Shown here: positions 21,582 to 34,420 of the stretch, piece after piece
Numbering within the stretch: position 1 is the stretch's first letter
Layout of the letters: the number at the start of each line of letters is the position of its first letter
Source: Helichrysum umbraculigerum
Lineage: Eukaryota > Streptophyta > Magnoliopsida > Asterales > Asteraceae
Direction of reading: 5' to 3'
Length of the DNA stretch: 64,000 nucleotides
Assembly (NCBI GenBank): GCA_949592205.1
Contig: CATIUR010000001.1
Location: 1,688,001 to 1,752,000, forward strand
Notes under the pieces: model-generated
What the model saw: the letters and a program-made list of their open reading frames with translations, nothing else
What the model was told of the DNA's origin: nothing
Databases searched by the model: none
Program-made: the position numbers and the translations under genes

Positions 21582-24500
21582 ACACGTATATTTGTAATTA
21601 GTTAGATTATGTTAAACATAAATTTGGTGGGGTTTGGTTGGTCGACGGAAAAAAAAATTTAGTTTTTGTTGTGGATACATCGTTCGACGAAACAAAACAA
21701 GAAAAAAAAAAGGAGAGGTGTTTTTGGGTTTGGTTCGGTGGATCTAAGTTGGGTTACAAGATCAAGAAGAAAAATCATAATAATAAATTTTTTTTTTGGT
21801 CTCCATGTGATGAAAAAAAAAAAAAAAAGGGGTTGTTTTTTTTTTGTGGTAATGGATCAAACCGACAAACAAAGCAGGAATTTTTTTTTTTTTTTAACTT
21901 GATGATTGGGACCAAAGTGTAGAACAGTAGAAACATACAAGAAAAATATTTGACTGTGATCAAAATATTTTTTTGTATTAATTCACTTTATACAGTTAAT
22001 TGTTAAATTTTAAAAAAATCCTAATGCAAATTTATTTTTAACAAGAATAATAACATGTTTAGTGTAAATTGTTTGTTATTGTTAATGTACCTATTAATTT
22101 AGCAAATAAAGGGGAACCATGAAATTCATGCATAATTTGTCATGTATATCACTTTTACATGATATGCTAGTTAAAATTAATTGTTAATTGTGATAGAAAC
22201 TACATAAGTGTTACCTGTTTAAATTGTTTAATTGACAAGGATAACATGTTCCTAGTTTGCCATGCTTTAGAGTTTAACCTACTAAAAGTTGCATGAAAAT
22301 TAATTGTTAATTGTTTAATAGTTTATTAATTTTAGTAGTTTATTTATTTTGCTTATTTATTGTAACTTGTAAAGCAAAATGATTTATGAAAATATAAACT
22401 GGACTAATGACTATGAAATAAGATTTATTGTTTTCTTGCAAATCTTATTGTCAATTCGGGTTGGGCTCACATACCGTAATTTTCTCCCACGACGAGATTT
22501 GCAAGTTAATAATTTGATTTAAACCACAACTTGGAGCTTGTATAAGAGAGGTATCTTCGGCTTGGTGTCTAAGATAACGGGTTGGATAAACGATGTAAAG
22601 ATCCTAGCCCCTCCTCTGGCCTCTTCATGGCCTCTTTTATACATGGTCGAAAAGGTTTAAAACATGTTGAATCGTCAATTTAATAAAAGTGCAATCTCTA
22701 ATTTAATATGAATATTAAATTAGACATCTTGACGCACGTTAATAAGTAAATTAACTGAAGAAAATTTTATTAAAATCTATGATACGAAAATGTGTGCATG
22801 CTTCTTCGTACATATTTGATACACATTATCAAATAAATTACACATTCAAATTAAGTCATATGCCATCCAATTATAAAAACACTTGCTGTTGCTTTTTACT
22901 CTACGTGAGACGTAGGTAAATTGCAATCCCAAGGTAAATTACCACTCATCGTGAGACGGTGGTGGACTATTTACAGTTCTTAATTGGACGACTTAAAACG
23001 AGTTAAGCGGTGAGATCCTTAAGCCCGTGGCAAAAGATGGGATGAAACATGTTTACAAATTCACTTATGCTTGTTTCATAAGTATTATTTGTAAGTCCCA
23101 TAATTCTAGGAAGGGTAAATGACAAAAGTCAGCAACGAACTGCCAAAATTTACTCCAAGTATGCAACCTACCAATATAATTGCTCAAGTCGGCAACAAAC
23201 TGGATAGTTTTGTACTTAAGTCGGTAATATGGTAACCTGCTACCGGTTTGACCGGTCAACCTCTATTTTAAACAATTTTCATTTATTTATTAAATGTGAG
23301 ATGGAAATAAAAGATTACGTGAATATACAATTTTCATCCCTAATCTTTTTTTTTTCGCAATTTACATCCCTGAATTGGTTGATTTTTACAATTTTTATCC
23401 TTTTGACTAACACTAGTTAAATTTGACTGTTAATTCTAGTAAATGACTAATATATCTTCATCTTCAACCTCAAACTTTATTCCTTTTATTCAGTTTCGTT
23501 ATCAATTTTATCATCAGACCCTGAACCTACTTGATGTTCAAACTCATATCAAATACACTCACTCATAAATCATAACATAACCCACCTTAATTTGCACATG
23601 AATAAAAAATGCAATGCATTTTGATTAAATTAATTCTCCACTGTTAACTTTTCCCAACATATTATTATTCACCACCACACCAAAGATTCCCTAAAACCTT
23701 GATAGTGAAAACGAGAATGAAAGTTTCCATTTAAACTTTATCATATTTTAATCTTTCCATTTTTTCACTAATTCCTAATATTTTATATTTGCATAGTATT
23801 AAAATAATGGTTTGATAAATTAAGCCGTTCAAATTTCCGGATCTCGTTTTTCTTTTTAACCGGATTGTGGTTATCCCGTGAAGATGCAGCAGCGGCGGAG
23901 AGTAGCGGTCTCGTTTTTTTTCCCCACATACACCGTAATCACATACCGTCGGTGCTCTTCCTCCGCCGTCAGAAATACCGTTGGTGTTCTTCCTCCGCCG
24001 CTGATGTCATTCCAGAACATCAGCAGCAACATCAGATCCGTAACCCAAAACCAACCCTTAAACGTAATGATGAACACAACGGCGGAAAGATGAACACAAC
24101 AATCACGAAATCCATTTACAATTGGAGCTTGTGAACATAAATTTAACTGGTGTTCATGTGTGCGTTGTTTATGATTTTAATTGGTGACAATAGGTTTTGA
24201 TGATAATGATTTGGTGACATTTTAGTTGGAAACTTACCATTACGTTTTGAATCAAGAGAAATTGACGAAGAAGATGATGAAGCATACTGACGAAGAAGAA
24301 GAAGCAGCGGGTTAGGGTTCACAAAATGGGGAAAAAAAGAAAGGGAAAGTATATACATAAAGTCATATAGATGACGTGGCAGTCCACATGTCTTTGTGAC
24401 GTGGCAACTTTTTTATGTGTCAGTCCACGTGTAACTTGACTCAGCATTTCTAAACTTAATCCGGTAAAATACGACTTATCAAATATCCATGCACGAAACT

Positions 24501-24714
24501 TTTCGGTTTGTTGCCGACTTGAGCAATTATATTGGTAGGTTGCATACTTGGAGTAAATTTTGGCAGTTCGTTGCCGACTTTTGTCATTTATCCTTCTAGG
24601 AATTGTACTTGTAATGCAATTATTGATCGTCACTTACCTTTTTGAATACACCATTGCTAGCAGATCAACTGATGTGATGGTGGTATGTCAAATAGGATCC
24701 TAGCCTTAAGAAAA

Positions 24715-24766
<52 letters not shown>

Positions 24767-24838
24767 ATTTGGGTATTTTATTTTCTTTTAATGATGTATT
24801 ATCGAAAATACTAAATTCGAACTTTTATCTAGTTGTAG
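21582..24838 (+). other. Long 5' leader of copia element G, with a nested MULE
   Basis: Without the MULE (23113-24593) the leader is still about 1.8 kb, long for a copia element. The first 350 bases are full of A and T homopolymers (21650-21900), which generate several accidental ORFs. No domain is recognisable. An (at)n run of about 44 bp lies at 24720-24763, shortly before gag. Confidence 0.6.
23113..24593. mobile_element. Mutator-like element (MULE), non-autonomous, 1481 bp
   Basis: Inverted repeats of about 96 bp with only a few mismatches (23113-23208 and 24498-24593) begin gggtaaatgac and end gtcatttatcc. A perfect 9-bp target duplication, ttctaggaa, flanks them (23104-23112 and 24594-24602), the hallmark of Mutator. 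No MURA transposase is encoded. The interior has a more GC-rich patch (about 23865-24060) and, on the minus strand, an aaccctaaccc-like leader near 24310. These could be captured host sequence (Pack-MULE), but I recognise no gene. Confidence 0.9.
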
Positions 24839-27800
24839 ATGGCAAATCCTGCACCAAACTCGAATTATTCGGCTTTCAGGCAAATGCTAGAAAAGAAAAA
24901 CTTTCTGAAATTAATTTCAATGATTGGTTTTGTCATCTAAGGATTGTCCTTCGTGTTGAAAGGAAAACAAAAGTCATTGAACAGTCGATGGGACTTGTTC
25001 CTGATGCTACTACTGGTCCTGTTAAGGAATTAGCAGCATCGAATGCTCTTTATGATCGTCATAATGAAGTTGCTTGTTTGATGCTCGGCAGCATGACTCC
25101 CGAACTTCAAAACCAATATGAAAATCATATTCCACTTAATATGATTACAGAGCTGAAATCGGCTACTCCACAAATCCTTGTGATTTGAAGTAGAAAGATC
25201 CAGAAAGATAAGAAACCGCAAATTAGGGGAAAGGCTAAGGGAAAGCAAAGTGCTTATGTCCCTAAACCTAAGAAAACCCCTTCAGCAAAGAAAGAGCATC
25301 CGGCTAATGATGAGGCGTGTTACCACTGTGGGACACTGGAAAAGGAACTTTCCAGCATATCTTGCTGAGTTGATGAATTAGAAGAAGAAGCAAGCCGGCT
25401 CGATCGGACCTTCAAGTATCTTCACGATAGAATTATATTCTTTCTCTAAATCAAATTCCTGGGTATATGACACTTGTTGTGGTACTCACATCTGTAATAC
25501 CCTATAGTGAATTAGAGAAAAGAAGAAACTGAAACATGGGGCACTCTACTTGTACAATGGTGTGCGTGAAACAGTAATGCCAGTGGAAGTTTTGACTTAG
25601 TTTTGCCTTCGGGCTTAGTTATTGTATTAGACAATTGTTATTTTGCACCTAATATTACTAGAGGTGTTGTTTCAGTTTCATTTTTGAAAGATAATGGATT
25701 TATCAATGTTTTCAATGATTATGGTATTTCAGTTTCTAAAAATGATGTTTATTTTAATGCTATTCCTTGTGATGGTATTTTTGAAATTGAGATGCCTGAC
25801 CATGTTTCAAAAGTTAATTCTATGTATTCTGTTAGCAATAAAAGAGCCAAAATCTAATTTGGACTCTACCTATCTTTGGTACTATCGTCTTGCAAACATT
25901 TGAAAGAAACGCAAGAGAAAGGCTTCAACGTGAAGGGCTCTTAAATCATATGATGATGGATCCTTTGAGAAATGCGTATCTTGTGTTTGTGGCAAGATGA
26001 CAAGGAAACCCTTTCCGCATCAAACGCAAAGGGCTAAAGATCTACTTGGAATCATACATACGGATGTTTGTGGTCCATTTAGCCATGTGTCAAAATAAGG
26101 TGCTAGTTACTTCATCACTTTTACTAATGATTTCAATCGTTATGGTTATGTTTACTTGCTTAAACATAAACATGAAGTCTTTGAAACATTTAAAATGTTT
26201 AAAAGTGAAGTAGAAAATCAACTCGGTAAGACCATCAAGTTCCTCCGTTCGGATCGAGGTGGTGAATACTTAAGCCAAAAGTTTAAGGATTATCTGAAAG
26301 CGTGTGGAATTGTCCAACAGCTTACTCCTCCATACACACCACAACTTAATGGGGTGTCGGAGAGGAGGAATCAAACCTTGCTAGACATGGTAAGATCGAT
26401 GATGAACCTTAAAACTCTCCCATTATCATTTTGGGATTATGCTCTTGAATCTGATGTACGTATTCTGAATATGGTTCCAACTAAGAAGGTTGATAAAGAC
26501 ACCACATGAACTGTGGCATGGAGAAGTCCCTAATTTTGTCTTACTTAAAGGTCTGGGGATGTGAGGCGCTTGTGAAGCGGGATACGCCTGATAAACTCGA
26601 GCAAAGATCTATTAAGTGCATCTTTGTAGGATACCCAAAGGAAACAATGGGTTACTACTTCTACAATCCTTCTGCAAATACTGTTAAAGTTGCTAGATAT
26701 GCTAAGTTCTTTGAAAAGAATCTTATAGCTCAAGAAAACAGTGGGAGGATAGTAGAACTTGATAAGAATCAAGAGAAAGATGCATCACCTTCTAAAAACA
26801 CTAGCGAACATCAACTTGGGGGGGAAAGTATTCAAAGTGTTGAACCTCAAGTCGATGTTGTTCCAATTCGTAGGTCCGCAAGGACACTACGTGTGTGGAT
26901 GGGAATGTACACACTTATAAAGCTCGTCTCGTAGCGAAGGGTTATACTCAAATCTACGGATTTGACTATGATGAAACCTTCTCTCCTGTAGCAGACATTA
27001 GGGCTATTAAGATTCTCTTAGCCATATCATTGTACTATGACTATGAGATTTGGCAAATGGATATCAAGACTGCCTTCTTAAATGGTTATCTAGACGAAGA
27101 GGTCTATATGGATCAACCTGAAGGTTTTATTGATCCAAAACATTTCAGCAAAGTATGCAAGCTTCAAAGGTCCATTTATGGACTTAAGCAAGCATCAAGG
27201 AGCTGGAATAAGAGGTTCGATGAGGAAATCAAAAAGTTTGAATTTACTCAAAACCCTGATAAGCCATGTGTATATCAAAAAGCTAGTGGGAGTAATGTTA
27301 CTTCCTTGTCTTATATGTTGTGGAGATATTGATCATAAGGAAATCACATTCCAAAGTTACAAGATGTAAAATCCTACCTTGAAAAGTGTTTCGCTACGAA
27401 AGACTTGGAGAATCAACATTCATACTTGGAATCAAGATCTATAGAGATAGAACTAAGCGGTTAATTAGACTAAGTCAAAGTGCTTATATTGATAAGATCT
27501 TAAAGAGATTTAAGATGAAGAATTCTAAATGTGGAAATGTACCAATGTTAGAAAGACTTGACTTAAATAGCAAACAGTGTGCTTCTACACCTGCTGAGGT
27601 GGAGCGTATGCAAAGGGTTCCTTATGCTTCGGCTATTGAATCTATAATGTATGTGATTAGATGCACTAGACCTGATGTGGCGTTCGCATAGAACATAGCC
27701 AGTCGTTTTCAACAGAATCCAGGTGAAAGTCACTGGACTGCTATGAAAAATATTCTCAAGTACCTGAGAGCTACTAAGAGATATGTTCCTTGTTTATGGT

Positions 27801-28314
27801 GGAAATCCTGAAGCTGAGCTCAAAGTGACTGGTTACATTGATGCTAGATTTCAAACCAATAGAGATGATATGAAATTTTAGACAGGATACGTCTTCATCT
27901 TGGATGGAGACGTAGTGAAAAGGGTTCCTTATGAAGCAATCCACAACTGCCATATCTGCAACTTTATCAGAGTACATAGCACCTTCGGAAGCTGAGAAGG
28001 AAGTAGTCTGGATTATAAAATTTATTTCTGGGCTTGACGTGGTACCCACAAATAAAAACCCCATGGATTTATTACTGCGATAACTCAGTAGCAATTTTTA
28101 TTGCCAATGAACCTGGAGTTCAGAAAGGGGCCAGACATTATCCTAGAAGATATCACTATGTTCGAGAACAGATCGAAATAGGTGACATCAAATCTACTCA
28201 AAGTTCACACAGATAATAATCTAGCTGATCCGTTTACGAAAGCTTCACCTAAGGGAAAGCTTAGTCAACATGCCAAGGGCATAGGACTTCGTATGGCTAG
28301 TTATCTCATGTAAA
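24839..28314 (+). pseudogene. Ty1/copia gag-pol, degenerate (element G)
   Basis: Gag starts at ATG 24839 (MANPAPNSNYSAFRQMLEKK) and shifts frame near an A-rich run at about 24900. A zinc-knuckle remnant (CYHCG) lies near 25320 and a protease-like WVYDTCCGTHICNT near 25460. The integrase core shows all three acidic sites: HTDVCGP near 26065, SDRGGEY near 26255 and NGVSERRN near 26350. The RT keeps RLVAKGYTQ and QMDIKTAFLNG (about 26920-27080) but the YxDD catalytic box near 27310 is destroyed by a frameshift. The RNase H tail is broken, with a recognisable end, NNLADPFTKA, before 28314. Many stops and shifts rule out a working polyprotein. Order (gag, PR, INT, RT, RH) is copia. The near-identical LTRs mean it was mobilised with help from another copy. 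Confidence 0.9.
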
Positions 28315-29130
28315 TCTGTGTTTTAGTATTTGGATAAAGGATGTTGAACAATTATTATCTAATAAATGAATTAAAGTACCTGGTATGTTTGTTTTCATTT
28401 GATAATTAATTGTATCCTATTTTTACATGTTTAAATCCTTGAATAATTCTTAAATTATTCTAAAATGTCCATTATCGATTAGCTATATGGGAATATAGTT
28501 AAACTAAGATAAATATGAGTGATTTGTTTGGATGGTCCCACCAAACTCACATGGTATTCATAAGATGCATATCGGACTACCCCAACTGACAAGTTATCAC
28601 TTTATGGATCGGCGTCATTAAGCGAAACTTGTAAAATGGTTGCTTTACTTATCCTTAGACTTGAGATGCAAGTAGGTCTTGCATGTATGGATTACATATT
28701 CTTGATATAGTTCTAGCTATCCTGAATAAGGTAGTAATAAAGGGCTATTTTCAGAAGTGTAGTGAAGTACATGACTGACACGTGTAGTCAAGATAGAATT
28801 TGTTCCTTCAACTAGCTATTGAAGTATGATACCACTGGGCCCTCTCATTAGAATTAATTAAGATGTTTGTATGGCCATACCCAAATGAAATCCAGATGTG
28901 TCTCGATTGATTTGGTAATCTTAATTGATTATTGGAATGAGAAACAGAATCGTTAAATTATGAAATGACTTTGATCCATATTCATATTTAACAAAGGTAT
29001 CTGAAACAAAGGGATTGTAAACACTGGAATCATTTTAATATACTTCAAGAAACTATACTTAAATATTTCTGGGAGCATTGGCGTGTTGCTAGACGCTTAC
29101 CAATGTTATTGCCTTTATTATGACATGCTC

Positions 29131-29140
29131 AAGTGGGAGC
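29131..29140 (+). promoter_or_regulatory. Polypurine tract of copia element G
   Basis: The tract aagtgggagc, preceded by gacatgctc, lies directly before the 3' LTR, the usual copia arrangement. Confidence 0.85.
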
Positions 29141-29817
29141 TGTTGGGAAATGACCACGTCAAATAAACGCATGTTCGGAAACGTTTAAGCCTACGGGGTC
29201 ACACGCGTTAACACGTAGATACCGCTTATTTAACCAAGTTATGTTAACTGTAATAACTAGTTGAGTTATTAGTTAATTTGTGATAATTTAATAAATGTTA
29301 TTAAAATTATAAGGTTCAAGGTGAAAGTTATTAGGACTAAATTGTTACTTCTAATTACTTAAAGGGTTATAATTAATTAATAATTAAAGTTATTATTTAT
29401 TAATTATTATAAAATCTATGTATATATAATAATAACCCTTGGTGTAAAAAGATATACCAATCACTTTTAACCACCGTCGAATTCCTTTTCTCCTTTTGTG
29501 TGTTCGACCGACGGAACAAGAAAACTTAAAAGTGGTTTTGTTTTTACGTAGAACACAATTGTTGTGGTTTTGTTTTACGTAAAACACAAGAGCAAAAGGG
29601 TTATTAATTTGGTTAATTGAACTAGCATTCGGGTGGTTATCAATGACGTGTTGTGTGTGCGATCGTAGAGGGTTTTACCATTAGTGAAACCTATTCGTTT
29701 ATTAAACGATTAATTGGAGCTAGCTAAAAGGTACACGTTTTCTATCTTAACTAATTATATATACGTGTTTATTTGCTTCCGCAATTGTGTGACAATATGA
29801 ATATATTTATTTGCTAT
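29141..29817 (+). mobile_element. 3' LTR of copia element G, lacking its last 9 bp
   Basis: It matches the 5' LTR base for base in length but stops at ttgctat. The terminal actctaaca is missing and LTR-like fragment H begins at the break. Because the end is lost, no target duplication can be confirmed. Confidence 0.93.
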
Positions 29818-29929
29818 GACATGGAGGTTGGAGCAAAAAGAACGGAATTTGGATCGAAAACTGAAGAAAAGCTGAGTTTTCTGCGAGGCTTCACGGTTTT
29901 GACCATAACTCTCTCATCCAGACTCCAGA

Positions 29930-31736
29930 TATAACGCCCCTCATTTAATACCACAATATAATATTAAGTTTGGCGGAAGCGACTACTTGAAATACATATT
30001 CAATTAAAACCTGCTAGAAATTTTCGCAACCCTTTATACAATATGTTTAACTACTAAACAAACATAGTTAACATGTTTACAAACCCGGGGCATTATATAC
30101 TATAAAACATTATTTATTACAAACTGGATCAGAGTTGCAAGTTTCAAACATTCCCAGCATCAAAACGTCCCTTCCTGGCTACCCACATAATTAAACATAA
30201 CCTGCAGGAAGTAAATTGAGGGATTAGCACGAAGCTAAGTGAATGAATAATCAACTACAATTCAATCTAGCTAGCAATCTGTTCACAATCAATAATGCAA
30301 CAAATATCGTCAAGAGGAACGGTGGTTCCTAAGGACCCTGTTCCGGGTGGCCCCATCAGAACACTTAAACCAACTGTAGGCCAAAACAGTGATTAACCGC
30401 TAACTAAATGCTAATCTCCATCAACACATGTACGCAACCCTGTGTTGACCAACATTAGCAATCAAGTCCAACCAACAATCTAGTTGACCTCTGGATTATA
30501 CATTTCAATTCAATGTTCAACAAACAACCAATCAAATGGCATATCATTTCAAAGTTAACATGCTATCAATAGTAATCCTATAATTACTGATTGAAATCAA
30601 ACTGACACAACCAAATCAAACTGTTAGTTTCAAATCCACTCACCTGATTGTTTCGTTTCACTTACTCAGCTGTCTTATCTCGCTGAGCTCTTTGTTTATC
30701 TGAGAATTAAAATCAAATATAAGTTAGTAATCACATTCGTAAAACCATAGCTTATATTCGAATATCACATATATTAATACATTTCAAATCATGTATTACC
30801 CCATCATTATATGCACCTTAGTTAAGTATATCAACTTACTTATCAATTTAAACATAATACATTAGGGAATATATGAAGTTTGTTAACCAAAATCAAAATC
30901 TCTGCATAGGCATGGAATCCGCCGGATTCTCCCAGAATCCGCCGGATTCTAATAGATTTCAGATGCAACATTTGGACCAGGGTTCATAAAACGAATCCGG
31001 TTGGACGAATCCGCCGGATTTAACCCATTTTAACCGGATTCCTCACCCGTTGACTGGCTTGAATCCGCCGGATTCATAAGGAATCCGCCGGATTCCTTGT
31101 GTTCGTCAGACCTGGGCAGTTTGTGCAGAGCATAACCCAGAAAAATGTAAACCAAAACCAAATAACGATTTCAGCAGCAGTTAACAACTCATATAATATC
31201 ATTGAGGTATACTATAACATATCATAACATCAAAATCATCAAACATCATCAATTATCATTATTCACTAGCTTGATTTAAATCACTTACCACTTAAAACTA
31301 GGAACAAGATGATTGTGATGATTAACTAGCTAAGATCAAGATCAAATCAGCTCAAGATCACTTGTTTCAATTCTTGTTTATCAAAGGTTTTAAGGGTTTT
31401 AGGGTTTTAGGTAAATTTTCTAAAAGAGGAAAGTGAGAACTTTCCTAAAAAGGAAACTATTTAAGTCGGTTAAACTTTTGCACCGACCCGCATCCACTCA
31501 AAACTAGTCCCCTTTTAATCTATTGCCTGGAACCTAAAAACCATTTGCGAGAAACTTATTTTATTATACCGTCAACTATAGTAAATTAAAACAAGCAACA
31601 ATTTACTAAGCACAATAAGTTCTAAAGCTTATTTAATTAAGTTTCGCAATTTTAACATATTTGTCAAATAATTTCTAAAATAATAACATATTCAATTTAA
31701 ATTAGAAATTACCAGCTCAGTTAAGAGGATGTTACA
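29930..31736 (-). mobile_element. Solo LTR F (1807 bp), chromovirus-like
   Basis: The element starts tataacgcccctc and ends gaggatgttaca. On the minus strand the ends read TGTAACATCCTC and GAGGGGCGTTATA, so one terminal base has mutated. A perfect 5-bp target duplication, ccaga (29925-29929 and 31737-31741), flanks it. It contains five copies of a 15-bp palindrome (30915-31095) and an intron-like donor and acceptor pair (30643 to 30202, minus strand). No internal domain is present, so it arose by LTR-LTR recombination. Confidence 0.85.
30915..31095. repeat. gaatccgccggattc palindrome cluster in LTR F
   Basis: The 15-mer, a 7+1+7 palindrome, occurs in full at 30915, 30935, 31061 and 31081 and nearly complete at 31007. 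Half-sites (aatccgg, ccggattc) lie between. Confidence 0.92.
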
Positions 31737-32999
31737 CCAGATGACTTGAATCCAAAGCCCACGGTCTATACACTCGTTAGGCTACAACATATTAAAAATT
31801 CAGCCCATTTGGATAACTTTATGGTCAACCGCCGGTTGGATAAAGTCGACCGGCGGTTGGAAGGTCGGCCAGAATAGTATTTAAACGAATTTTAACCCAG
31901 ATTTCATTGTTATGTAACTTTTAACCCTAATTCGATGAAACACTTTCTGGGGGTTTTGTGGACAATTTGGAGACGCAAGTTCATGAGGTTTTGACTGCGA
32001 TCAAGTTTTCGGCACGCGGTTCGCTATTCGGTTTGCGTAATCCTTATCGATTTTAAACATGTTTTATTATTGGGTATTGGTTTTGGTTTATTGTAATCTG
32101 ATCATGAACTAAACTGTTTGTGTATTCGCTTAGAGGATGATATATAGATAATGGTTTGAGTATTTATTTAGCGTTTTGAGTATTTGTTGTATGATAGTTA
32201 ATTATGTTTATTCGATGAACCATGGTTGTTTGTGATTATTGATTGTTACTTAACGTGATTAGTTAATCTAAGCTATAACGGACGTTTGTTTAGGTTGATT
32301 AGTTATTTACGTTTGTTTAACTTGTTAGATAATCGTGGCTTGAGACTGTGACCGGAGATATGTTAAGAATAATAGCAGTTAATTAATCTATAATGAACAT
32401 GATAATTGATACTGAAATAATAGGACAATTATAAGATTATCGTTGACGCGAAGTCACTAGAATAAATCATAATTAATTGTGAGAATCTTAAAGAGTAATT
32501 AGAGGTGGACAACGTGTAGGGTGACTCCTAACATACTTAATAGAGTCTTGTGTCTTTCCGATAATTATACAATTAGTTAACCTTGACAGGAGACTAATCC
32601 ACATTAATTTATTCACAATAGAACATAAAAAAGGAGCAACTAAGTAAATATGATAACCGGAGTCTAGGATAAATAGTCTAAGTGAATACATGTCTATCTC
32701 TAATTGTTTACAAACTTACGTTATTTGTTTTCTATTTAATTAGTTAAAATTAGTTTTCTTAAATACGTTCGTATGGAACTAAAACGCCCCCATTTGTTAT
32801 TTACGTTTTATTATTTTAATTATAAATTCCATTTTAATTAGATAAAACTACCGTTCCCTGTGTTCGATACTCGGACTTACTTAAGCTATATTATTATACG
32901 ATCGGGTATTCTTGTCTGTATTGTGTGATAGTTATAACTTTAGTAATATCCATTTTCATAAAAACATAAAACACATTTCACACAACATCAGATAATGAT

Positions 33000-34420
33000 T
33001 GTGTGGGCCAAAGAGGACAATAAATCGAGCCAACAAAATTGGCAAGGTAGCAGACGAGGTCGTGGGAGAGGTGACCGGCCAGGTTATCTAACATCGAGTG
33101 CAACAAGTCTGGCAAGTATGGTCACTACATGAGTGATTGTAGATCTGAAAAATGTTACATTTGCTGTAAGAGTGAGCATTTTGCAAGAGATTGTTACGCC
33201 TAGAATAAGGTGTAGGAAAATGTGAACCTGGTCACCAGAGATTAGTCAAAAGACGGGTTCCATTTGATGGCCAACAATCACACCAGTACTGAAGATGACT
33301 CGATTTGGTACTTTGACACCGGTGCAAGCAACCACATGTGTGGGCACAAACACTTGTTCAAGGAACGGGTCGATGTAAAGGATGAGCATGTATTGTTTGG
33401 AGATGCATCTACGATACGAGCGAAAGGCAAATGCACAATTTGTTTCTTTAATAATTATGGTATTAAAGTGACAACTGAAAATGTCTATTTGATCTTAAGA
33501 GAAATATTCTAATTATAGGGAAACTAATGGAAAGAGGATACTCGGTTCACATAAAAGGTCGGGTTCTACAATTTAAAGATAGGGGAGGAAGACGGGTTGC
33601 AAGAGTTATGTCGTAGAAAAATAGAATGTACAAGTTGAATTTGACAAGTGTACAAGAGAAAATTCTACAAGTTGGACTGGATGATAAAGCTTTAATGTGG
33701 CACTACGTCACCTGCATCCAGGAAAGAATTTTCAAAAAAAGACATTGTGCATGGGCTACCAAACATGAATTATGATGGTAGACTCTGGGAAGAATGTGTG
33801 ATCAATAAGCAAGTTAGGGATTCCTTTCCAAAAGTGGCAAAATATTGGGCTACAAAACTACTTGAGATTATACACACTGATATATGCGGGCCAATTTCAT
33901 CGGGAAATAGTATTTCATCACTTTTAATGATGATTTAGCAAGAAAGACTTGGTTGTATTTCATAAAAGAAAAACCAGAGACGTTCAAAATGTTGAATAGA
34001 TTTGAAGGTATCGTGGAGAAGATGACCATTATTTTTATTCAGGCCTTACGATCAAAGAGAGGGGGCAAGTAGTGTTAAAGATGGAATGAGTGATGATGGG
34101 GTTTTAATCCTTACGTTCATCCAAGATGATTGGGCGAACTACTTAGATATTGAAAATATAATTATAGTAGTTGAAAAGATTAGTGATAATGATCCTAATA
34201 ATTTGTTACTACAAGCAGTGAATGCTGAAGAAACATAGGGTAATGGTAACCAATTGTCACCTTCCACCACCACCACACGGCAACTTCATTTCGTCAACGA
34301 GAACGAAACTCACGATAGTGTTCTTGATAGAAAGATACAATGGTTTGTCTACTAAAGGGTTATACATGAAATGGATGTCCTTTGGTGACGAGGAGATTTA
34401 CGGTTCGGAAAGCTAGTTTG
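33000..34420 (+). pseudogene. Ty1/copia gag-protease-integrase fragment, decayed
   Basis: A CCHC knuckle (CYICCKSEHFARDC) lies near 33155. A protease core in an open frame (33264-33512) carries WYFDTGASNHMCG. A pre-integrase remnant (MYKLNLTSVQE, near 33630) and a damaged integrase start (EIIHTDICGPISSGNS, near 33870) follow. Stops and frameshifts are frequent. RT and RNase H are absent, as are LTRs, so this is a fragment of an old insertion from a family different from element G. Confidence 0.8.

Larger units (their letters stand above)
29818..32990 (+). mobile_element. LTR-like fragment H (split by solo LTR F)
   Basis: Two pieces (to 29929 and from 31742) join smoothly once solo LTR F and one target copy are removed. 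The left piece (gaggttggagcaaaaag, gtttTGACCataactctct) has the look of the U3 of Athila- or Tat-like LTRs. A TATA-like tatttaaa occurs at 31878-31885, with a pair of palindromes just upstream. The right part ends near tgtgttcgatactcgg (32860) and cacacaacatca (about 32990). No PBS or coding region is attached, and no target duplication was found. Family placement is tentative. Confidence 0.5.

Noticed and set aside
21638..21963. Lys- and Phe-rich ORFs on both strands
   Set aside because: Generated by A and T homopolymers in the copia G leader.
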